64,000 nt of DNA from Isoptericola variabilis 225 (lineage in GTDB: Bacteria > Actinomycetota > Actinomycetes > Actinomycetales > Cellulomonadaceae), in contig NC_015588.1 of NCBI RefSeq assembly GCF_000215105.1, positions 806,001 through 870,000 on the forward strand, written 5' to 3'. Positions within the stretch are counted from its first letter, which is position 1, and the number at the start of each line of letters is the position of its first letter. The translations under genes were made by a program, and so were the position numbers. The notes under the pieces are model-generated. The model saw nothing but the letters and a program-made list of their open reading frames with translations, made no database searches and was not told the DNA's origin. Positions 58,669-64,000 of the stretch are shown in pieces.

Positions 58669-60036
58669 ATGGAGCGCAGCGGGACGGCCGCGCCGCAGGT
58701 GGCACCGCCCATGGGCTGGAACTCCTGGGACAGCTACGGCACCACGGTGACCGAGGACGAGGTCCTGGCCAACGCCCGGTTCATGGCCGAGCGCATGGCC
58801 GACGTCGGCTGGGACACCGTCGTCGTCGACATCCAGTGGTACGAGCCGACCGCCCGCGCCGGCGGGTACAACCAGGACGCCCCGGTGCAGTTCGACGAGC
58901 GAGGCTTCCTCGAGCCGGTGATCGCGCGGTTCCCGTCGGCCGACGGCGGCGCGGGGTTCGCGCCGCTCGCCGCCGCCGTGCACGACCTCGGGCTGCGCTT
59001 CGGCATCCACCTCATGCGCGGCATCGCGCGGCGCGCCGTCGAGGCGGACCTGCCCGTGCCGGGCACCGAGCACACCACGGGCGAGATCGCCGACCGCGGG
59101 AGCACGTGCCCGTGGAACCCCGACTGCTACGGGCTGCGCCACGACCACCCGGGCGCCCAGGCCTGGCTCGACGCGATGATCGAGCACGTCGTCGGCTGGG
59201 GCGTCGACTTCCTCAAGGTCGACGACATGCTCGCCCCGTACCACGCGGACGCGATCGAGGCGCTCTCGCTCGCGGTCCGACGCGCGGAGCTGCGGCACGG
59301 GCGGCGCGTCACCGTCTCGCTGTCGCCCGGCACCGAGCTCTCGCTCGCGCACCTCGAGCACCTGCGCGAGCACGCCGACATGTGGCGGGTCTCGGACGAC
59401 CTGTGGGACCGCTGGGAGGACGTCGAGGCGCAGCTCACGCGCCTGGCGCGGTGGGCGCCGCACTCCGGTCCCGCCGGCTGGGCCGACGCCGACATGCTGC
59501 CGCTCGGCCGGATCGGCCTGCGCGCCGAGCGCGGCGAGCCGCGCGACAGCCTCCTGACCGCCGACGAGCGCCGGACGATGCTCTCGCTGTGGTGCCTCGC
59601 GCGCTCGCCGCTGTTCGTCGGCGGGGACCTGCCCACGTCGGACGCGGCGACGATCGCCGACCTGACCAACCCGGCCGTGCTCGACGTCGCGCGCGGCTCC
59701 GGTGGCGGGCGCGAGCTGCTGCGCGAGGGCGACCTCGTCGTCTGGGGCGCGCGTGGCGGTGGTGAGCGCGGCGGCGGCGAGCTCGCCGGCGCGCGCTGGG
59801 CCGGGGTGTTCAACACCGGGCGCGAGGCGCGCCGCGTGCGCGTCCCCGCGGCGTCGGCGGACCTGCCCGGCGCGCCCGAGGCGCTCACCGACGTGTGGAC
59901 GGGCGAGCGCGTCCGGCTCGCGCCCGCGAGCGCCGCGACCGCCGGCGACACCGTGATCGACGTCGACGTGCCCGCGCACGGCGTGCGGCTCCTGCGGCTC
60001 GACGCGGACCCGGCCACGGACGAGGCGTGCGCATGA
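58669..60036 (+). CDS. GH27-like glycosidase (alpha-galactosidase / beta-L-arabinopyranosidase type)
   Basis: A 455-residue cytoplasmic enzyme. PPMGWNSWDSYG at the N-terminus, VDFLKVDDM with nucleophile Asp about 185, WRVSDDLWDRW with acid/base Asp about 244, and GWADADMLPLGRIGL place it in GH27. The C-terminal beta domain holds a His/Gly/Arg-rich loop. The usual substrate-binding DDGW/DDCW motif is replaced by VVVDIQWYEP, so the sugar specificity probably differs from classical alpha-galactosidases; beta-L-arabinopyranosidase activity is known in GH27 and fits the context. It shares operators with the importer operon. GGGAG precedes ATG 58669. Confidence 0.85.
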   Translation: MERSGTAAPQVAPPMGWNSWDSYGTTVTEDEVLANARFMAERMADVGWDTVVVDIQWYEPTARAGGYNQDAPVQFDERGFLEPVIARFPSADGGAGFAPLAAAVHDLGLRFGIHLMRGIARRAVEADLPVPGTEHTTGEIADRGSTCPWNPDCYGLRHDHPGAQAWLDAMIEHVVGWGVDFLKVDDMLAPYHADAIEALSLAVRRAELRHGRRVTVSLSPGTELSLAHLEHLREHADMWRVSDDLWDRWEDVEAQLTRLARWAPHSGPAGWADADMLPLGRIGLRAERGEPRDSLLTADERRTMLSLWCLARSPLFVGGDLPTSDAATIADLTNPAVLDVARGSGGGRELLREGDLVVWGARGGGERGGGELAGARWAGVFNTGREARRVRVPAASADLPGAPEALTDVWTGERVRLAPASAATAGDTVIDVDVPAHGVRLLRLDADPATDEACA

Positions 60037-61076
60037 GGCCGGCCCTGGTCGCGGCGACGGCCGGCGTGGTGGCCGTCGTCGTCGCGGGCGGCGTGACGCT
60101 CGGCGTGACCCGTCCCTGGGAGCCTGCGGCCGAGCCGCTCGAGCTCGCGGGCGACCTCGCGACGCACGACCCGGCGCTCGTCGTCGGCGACGAGGGCGAG
60201 CCCTGGTTCGTCTACTCGACCGGCGACGTGCGCGTCGGCTTCGGGGCGCCGCAGATCCGCCGGTCCGACGACGGCGGGCGGACGTGGGAGCGGGTCGGCA
60301 CCGCGTGGGACCGCGCGGGAGACCCCGCGTGGGTGCGCGAGGAGATCGACGGCGTCACGAACTACTGGGCTCCCGAGCTCTACGAGAACGACGGCACCTG
60401 GTACCTGTACTACTCGGCGTCGACGTTCGGGTCGAACGACTCGGCGATCGGGCTCGCGACGGCGACGACGCTCGACCCGGACGACCCGGACTTCGGGTGG
60501 ACCGACCAGGGCATGGTCATCCGCTCGCACGCCGGCCAGGACCACTGGAACGCGATCGACCCCGGCATCGTCGAGGACGCCGCCGGGAACCCGTGGATGT
60601 TCTTCGGCTCGTTCTGGGGCGGGATCCAGGTGGTGCCGCTCGAGTGGCCGAGCGGGAAGGTCGCCGGCGACGCGGAGCCGGTGCGCGTCGCCTCGCGTGC
60701 CGGGGTGCCCGAGAACGCGATCGAGGCCCCGTACGTCGTCGAGCGCGACGGCTGGTACTACCTGTTCGTCTCGTGGGACAAGTGCTGCTCGGGCGTCGAC
60801 TCGACGTACCGGATCGTCGTCGGGCGCTCGCGCGACGTCACCGGGCCGTTCCTCGACGCCGAGGGCCGGGACATGGCGCTCGGCGGCGGCACCGAGGTGC
60901 TCGCGACCGACGGGTCGATGATCGGTCCCGGCGGGCAGTCGCTGTCGAAGGGCCACCTCGGCTACCACTTCTACGACGACGACGACGGCGGGATGTTCCG
61001 GCTGGCGATCCAGGAGCTCGCGTGGGAGGACGGCTGGCCGGTGGCCACGACGGACGTGCCCGGCACGGGGGAGTAG
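60033..61076 (+). CDS. Exported GH43 arabinanase (GH43_5-like)
   Basis: A 347-residue enzyme with an N-terminal signal or anchor (ALVAATAGVVAVVVAGGVTL) and no lipobox Cys, so it is exported or membrane-attached. General base Asp about 46 is in LATHDPALV, the second Asp in NAIDPGIVED, and the acid Glu in NAIEAPYVVE. NYWAPELYENDGTWYLYYSA, FGSFWGGIQVVPL and SWDKCCSGVDSTYRIVVGRS are hallmarks of alpha-1,5-arabinanases; the CC pair is characteristic. It overlaps the GH27 gene by ATGA. It should make the oligosaccharides that the importers take up. Confidence 0.9.
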   Translation: MRPALVAATAGVVAVVVAGGVTLGVTRPWEPAAEPLELAGDLATHDPALVVGDEGEPWFVYSTGDVRVGFGAPQIRRSDDGGRTWERVGTAWDRAGDPAWVREEIDGVTNYWAPELYENDGTWYLYYSASTFGSNDSAIGLATATTLDPDDPDFGWTDQGMVIRSHAGQDHWNAIDPGIVEDAAGNPWMFFGSFWGGIQVVPLEWPSGKVAGDAEPVRVASRAGVPENAIEAPYVVERDGWYYLFVSWDKCCSGVDSTYRIVVGRSRDVTGPFLDAEGRDMALGGGTEVLATDGSMIGPGGQSLSKGHLGYHFYDDDDGGMFRLAIQELAWEDGWPVATTDVPGTGE

Positions 61077-61084
61077 CCATCCGA

Positions 61085-61090
61085 TAGGAT
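61085..61090 (+). promoter_or_regulatory. glyA promoter -10 element
   Basis: TAGGAT fits TANNNT and lies about 7 bases before the ZTP aptamer begins, just as for purH. Confidence 0.55.
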
Positions 61091-61096
61091 CGCGAC

Positions 61097-61178
61097 GTCG
61101 CGACTGGCGTACAGGTGGATCACCACCGGGGAGCGACGCGCTGTGCTGACGACGGGTCGTTCGCCTGGGCCCGCTCGC
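61097..61178 (+). ncRNA. ZTP (pfl-motif) riboswitch of glyA-folD
   Basis: The same core as at 7763: CGCGACTGGCG, GGTGGA paired with ACCACC, GGGGAGCG, then a linker and TCGCCTGGGC. It controls one-carbon donor genes in response to ZMP/ZTP in known systems. The aptamer ends about 60 bases before ATG 61240. No obvious T-run terminator follows, so control may be translational or act through a GC-rich hairpin. Confidence 0.88.
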
Positions 61179-61239
61179 TCGATCCGACCCTGTCGAACCC
61201 TGTCCGACATGCCGCCGTCCGACGCAGCAGGAGAACGCC

Positions 61240-62523
61240 ATGAGCACGCCCGACCCCACCCTCAACGCGCCCCTCGCCGAGCTCGACCCCGAGATCGCCG
61301 CCGTCCTCGAGGGCGAGCTGGCCCGCCAGCGCGACACCCTCGAGATGATCGCGTCCGAGAACTTCGTGCCCCGCGCCGTGCTCCAGGCCCAGGGCTCCGT
61401 CCTGACGAACAAGTACGCCGAGGGCTACCCGGGCCGCCGCTACTACGGCGGCTGCGAGCAGGTCGACATCGCGGAGAACCTCGCGATCGCCCGCGCCAAG
61501 GACCTCTTCGGCGCCGACCACGTCAACGTCCAGCCGCACTCGGGCGCGCAGGCCAACGCGGCCGTGCTGCACGCGCTCATCAACGCGGGCGACAAGATCC
61601 TCGGCCTCGAGCTGGCCCACGGCGGCCACCTCACGCACGGCATGAAGATCAACTTCTCCGGCAAGCTGTACGACGTCGCCGCGTACGGCGTCGACCCGGA
61701 GACGCACCGCATCGAGATGGACGAGGTGCGCAAGAAGGCGCTCGAGCACCGCCCCGACGTCATCATCGCCGGCTGGTCCGCGTACCCGCGCCAGCTCGAC
61801 TTCGCCGCGTTCCGCGAGGTCGCCGACGAGGTGGGCGCCAAGCTGTGGGTCGACATGGCGCACTTCGCCGGCCTCGTGGCCGCGGGGCTGCACCCGTCGC
61901 CGGTGCCGCACGCCGACGTCGTCTCCTCGACCGTGCACAAGACGATCGGCGGCCCCCGCTCGGGTTTCATCCTGAGCAAGGAGGAGTACGCCAAGAAGAT
62001 CGACTCCGCCGTGTTCCCGGGCCAACAGGGTGGCCCGCTCATGCACGTGATCGCCGCGAAGGCGGTCGCGTTCAAGGTCGCCGCGACGGACGGGTTCAAG
62101 GACCGTCAGGAGCGCACGGTGCGCGGCGCGAAGATCATCGCCGAGCGCCTCTCGCAGCCCGACGTCGCGGGCGCGGGCGTCTCCGTCCTCACGGGCGGCA
62201 CCGACGTCCACCTCGTGCTCGTCGACCTGCGGAACTCCGCGCTCGACGGCCAGCAGGCCGAGGACCTCCTGCACGACGCCGGCATCACGGTCAACCGCAA
62301 CGCCGTCCCGTTCGACCCGCGCCCGCCGCGCGTCACCTCGGGTCTGCGCATCGGCACGCCGGCGCTCGCGACGCGTGGGTTCGGCGACGCCGAGTTCACC
62401 GAGGTCGCCGACATCATCGCGACCGCGCTGCGCGACGGGGCGTCCGCCGACGTCGAGGGCCTGTCGGCGCGCGTCGCGAAGCTCACGGCCGACTTCCCGC
62501 TCTACCCGGGGCTCGCCCAGTGA
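61240..62523 (+). CDS. glyA: Serine hydroxymethyltransferase
   Basis: Converts serine and tetrahydrofolate to glycine and 5,10-methylene-tetrahydrofolate. The 427 residues contain [54 protein letters not shown], the metal-like [12 protein letters not shown] and the PLP-binding Lys about 234 in [13 protein letters not shown]. Length is normal. GCAGGAGA precedes ATG 61240. It overlaps folD by GTGA. Confidence 0.98.
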   Translation: MSTPDPTLNAPLAELDPEIAAVLEGELARQRDTLEMIASENFVPRAVLQAQGSVLTNKYAEGYPGRRYYGGCEQVDIAENLAIARAKDLFGADHVNVQPHSGAQANAAVLHALINAGDKILGLELAHGGHLTHGMKINFSGKLYDVAAYGVDPETHRIEMDEVRKKALEHRPDVIIAGWSAYPRQLDFAAFREVADEVGAKLWVDMAHFAGLVAAGLHPSPVPHADVVSSTVHKTIGGPRSGFILSKEEYAKKIDSAVFPGQQGGPLMHVIAAKAVAFKVAATDGFKDRQERTVRGAKIIAERLSQPDVAGAGVSVLTGGTDVHLVLVDLRNSALDGQQAEDLLHDAGITVNRNAVPFDPRPPRVTSGLRIGTPALATRGFGDAEFTEVADIIATALRDGASADVEGLSARVAKLTADFPLYPGLAQ

Positions 62524-63404
62524 CGGCGCAGAAGCTCGACGGCAAGGCGACCGCCGCGGCGATCAAGGACGAGCTGCGCACCCGGGTCGCGGCGCTGCGC
62601 GAGCGCGGCGTCGTGCCCGGGCTCGGCACGCTGCTCGTCGGGGACGACCCGGGCTCGCAGTGGTACGTCGCGGGCAAGCACCGCGACTGCGCCGAGGTCG
62701 GCATCGAGTCGATCCGCGAGGACCTGCCCGCCGACGCGACGCAGGAGGAGATCGAGGCCGCGGTGCGCCGGCTCAACGAGGACCCCGCCTGCACGGGGTT
62801 CATCGTCCAGCTGCCGCTGCCCAAGGGCATCGACACCAACCGCGTGCTCGAGCTCGTCGACCCGGCCAAGGACGCCGACGGCCTGCACCCGACCAACCTC
62901 GGCCGGCTCGTGCTGCGCGTGGGCGACGAGATCGACTCGCCGCTGCCCTGCACGCCGCGCGGCATCATCGAGCTCGTCGAGCGGCACGGGGTGTCGCTCA
63001 AGGGCAAGGAGGTCGTGGTGCTCGGCCGCGGCGTGACCGTGGGGCGGCCCATCGGGCTGCTGCTCACGCGCCGCGCGGTCAACGCGACGGTGACGCTCAC
63101 CCACACGGGGACGCAGGACCTCGCGGGGCTCGTGAAGCGGGCCGACGTCGTCGTCGCGGCCGCGGGCGTCAAGGGGCTCGTGACGGCCGACATGGTCAAG
63201 CCCGGCGCGGTGCTCGTCGACGTCGGCGTCTCGCGCGAGACCGACCCGGAGACGGGCAAGTCGCGCGTCGTCGGCGACATCCACCCCGACGCGCTCGAGG
63301 TGGCCGGCTGGTACTCGCCGAACCCCGGCGGCGTCGGGCCCATGACCCGCGCCATGCTGCTGGCCAACGTCGTCGAGACGGCCGAGCGCCTCTCGGCGAA
63401 GTAG
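62520..63404 (+). CDS. folD: Methylene-tetrahydrofolate dehydrogenase/cyclohydrolase
   Basis: Oxidises 5,10-methylene-tetrahydrofolate and opens it to 10-formyl-tetrahydrofolate, the donor used by PurN and PurH. The 294 residues show [20 protein letters not shown], with the catalytic Lys in that segment; [33 protein letters not shown]; and the NADP loop [16 protein letters not shown]. It ends ERLSAK. Its last codon and TAG stop belong to the repeat array that follows. GTG 62520 is coupled to glyA. Confidence 0.97.
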   Translation: MTAQKLDGKATAAAIKDELRTRVAALRERGVVPGLGTLLVGDDPGSQWYVAGKHRDCAEVGIESIREDLPADATQEEIEAAVRRLNEDPACTGFIVQLPLPKGIDTNRVLELVDPAKDADGLHPTNLGRLVLRVGDEIDSPLPCTPRGIIELVERHGVSLKGKEVVVLGRGVTVGRPIGLLLTRRAVNATVTLTHTGTQDLAGLVKRADVVVAAAGVKGLVTADMVKPGAVLVDVGVSRETDPETGKSRVVGDIHPDALEVAGWYSPNPGGVGPMTRAMLLANVVETAERLSAK

Positions 63405-63596
63405 CGCACGATCCGCCGAGGTAGCGCACGATCCGCCGAGGTAGCGCGTTCTCGCTCGAGGTAGCGCACGGGGAGGGCGCGCGCTCGAATGAATCGGTCG
63501 CTGCGCTCCCTCTGCTCTCGCGCGCACCCTCCCCGTGCGCTACCTCGCGGGCCGGGGCGCTACCTCGGCAGATGGTGCGCTCCCTCGCGGGCGGGA
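63398..63596. repeat. Inverted array of 20-bp GAGGTAGCGC repeats (copy 2)
   Basis: Four forward units start at 63398, 63418, 63438 and 63458. Three reversed units (GCGCTACCTC, the last GCGCTCCCTC) start at 63537, 63557 and 63577. The central stem extends into ACGGGGAGGG and its complement and holds a loop of about 40 bases (63490-63520). The 20-bp period matches the array after purH. Confidence 0.85.
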
Positions 63597-63670
63597 GCGA
63601 TGAGTCCCGGCGGGCGCCGGCGTCGTACCTCCAGAGCCCTCGACCGGCGAGGGCGCCGAAGGAGGCAGTC

Positions 63671-64000
63671 ATGGTGTCCGTACGCACCCACCTGTGGTTC
63701 GGCAACGACCGGGCGCACGAGGCGGCCGAGTTCTACGCGAAGCACATCCCGGGCTCGTCGGTCGGGCGGATCATCACGGCGCCGGAGGGCATCCCGGACG
63801 TCGCGCCGGGCGCCCCGTTCATCGTCGAGTTCACCGTCGCCGGCCTGCCCGTGATCGGCCTCAACGCCGGCCCCAACTTCCAGCTGGACGAGGCGTTCTC
63901 GTTCTACCTCGACGTCGAGACGCAGGACGAGGTGGACCACTTCTGGGAGGTCCTCACGTCCGACGGCGGCGAGCCCGGCCCGTGCGGCTGGTGCAAGGAC
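63671..64000 (+). CDS. VOC-superfamily (PhnB/glyoxalase-like) protein, 3' partial
   Basis: The 110 residues visible start VRTHLWFGNDRAHEAAEFYA and contain VGRIITAPEGIPDVAPGAPF, FTVAGLPVIGLNAGPNF, FSFYLDVETQDEVDHFWE and PCGWCKD before the edge. This is the PhnB-like (3-demethylubiquinone methyltransferase-like) branch of the vicinal oxygen chelate fold, usually about 150 residues. No substrate can be assigned. GAAGGAGG precedes ATG 63671. Confidence 0.85.
   Translation, partial: MVSVRTHLWFGNDRAHEAAEFYAKHIPGSSVGRIITAPEGIPDVAPGAPFIVEFTVAGLPVIGLNAGPNFQLDEAFSFYLDVETQDEVDHFWEVLTSDGGEPGPCGWCKD

Overview
The window is very GC-rich actinobacterial chromosome. Its codon use, leaderless -10 elements of the TANNNT type, GTG starts, ATGA/GTGA stop-start overlaps and gene families fit a plant-biomass-degrading member of the Micrococcales, such as the Cellulomonadaceae or Promicromonosporaceae. 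That placement is inference from gene content. I see no rRNA, tRNA, insertion sequence, phage or CRISPR array.

Layout. 1-6240: the end of a PcrA/UvrD helicase gene, a SpoIIE-type phosphatase, a Clp_N/HTH pair (the Clp_N gene looks frameshifted), sucCD and a PerM-like membrane protein. 6241-9512: purN, a broken MFS gene, and a ZTP riboswitch followed by purH. 9513-15943: an inverted 20-bp repeat array, a ferredoxin-reductase-like flavoprotein, a DUF3017 protein, a septum-formation-type protein, an aquaporin, mdh and a decayed ABC exporter. 16012-21852: a 1946-residue secreted amylase-pullulanase. 21865-28931: a 79-bp perfect palindrome, an ArsR/SRPBCC pair, a ChvE/MmsA/MmsB-type sugar importer, a ROK repressor and an orphan ABC ATPase. 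28956-30463: purU and a GNAT gene. 30460-35569: an AraR-like LacI regulator followed by araBDA. 35648-60036: two arabino-oligosaccharide loci. 60033-61076: an exported GH43 arabinanase. 61097-63404: a second ZTP riboswitch with glyA-folD, ended by a second repeat array. 63671-64000: a partial VOC protein.

How the genes fit together. L-arabinose-containing plant polymers are cut outside the cell by the exported GH43 and perhaps by the secreted multidomain (alpha/alpha)6-barrel enzyme. The oligosaccharides are imported by two CUT1 ABC importers, each with a binding protein and two permeases but no ATPase. Inside the cell, two GH127, one GH51, one GH43 and one GH27 enzyme release arabinose. AraB, AraD and AraA convert arabinose to xylulose 5-phosphate. 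Three LacI-type repressors divide the regulation. One of them probably acts at four copies of a TACAACGATGTA-like operator at 49931 and between 58503 and 58650.

A second theme is one-carbon and purine metabolism: purN, purH, purU, glyA and folD. Two of these units start with a ZTP riboswitch and end in a GAGGTAGCGC repeat array. The window is also rich in intergenic palindromes of several families and in small gene lesions: a Clp_N protein, an MFS gene, an ABC exporter, an SRPBCC protein, and the signal peptide of the large glycosidase.
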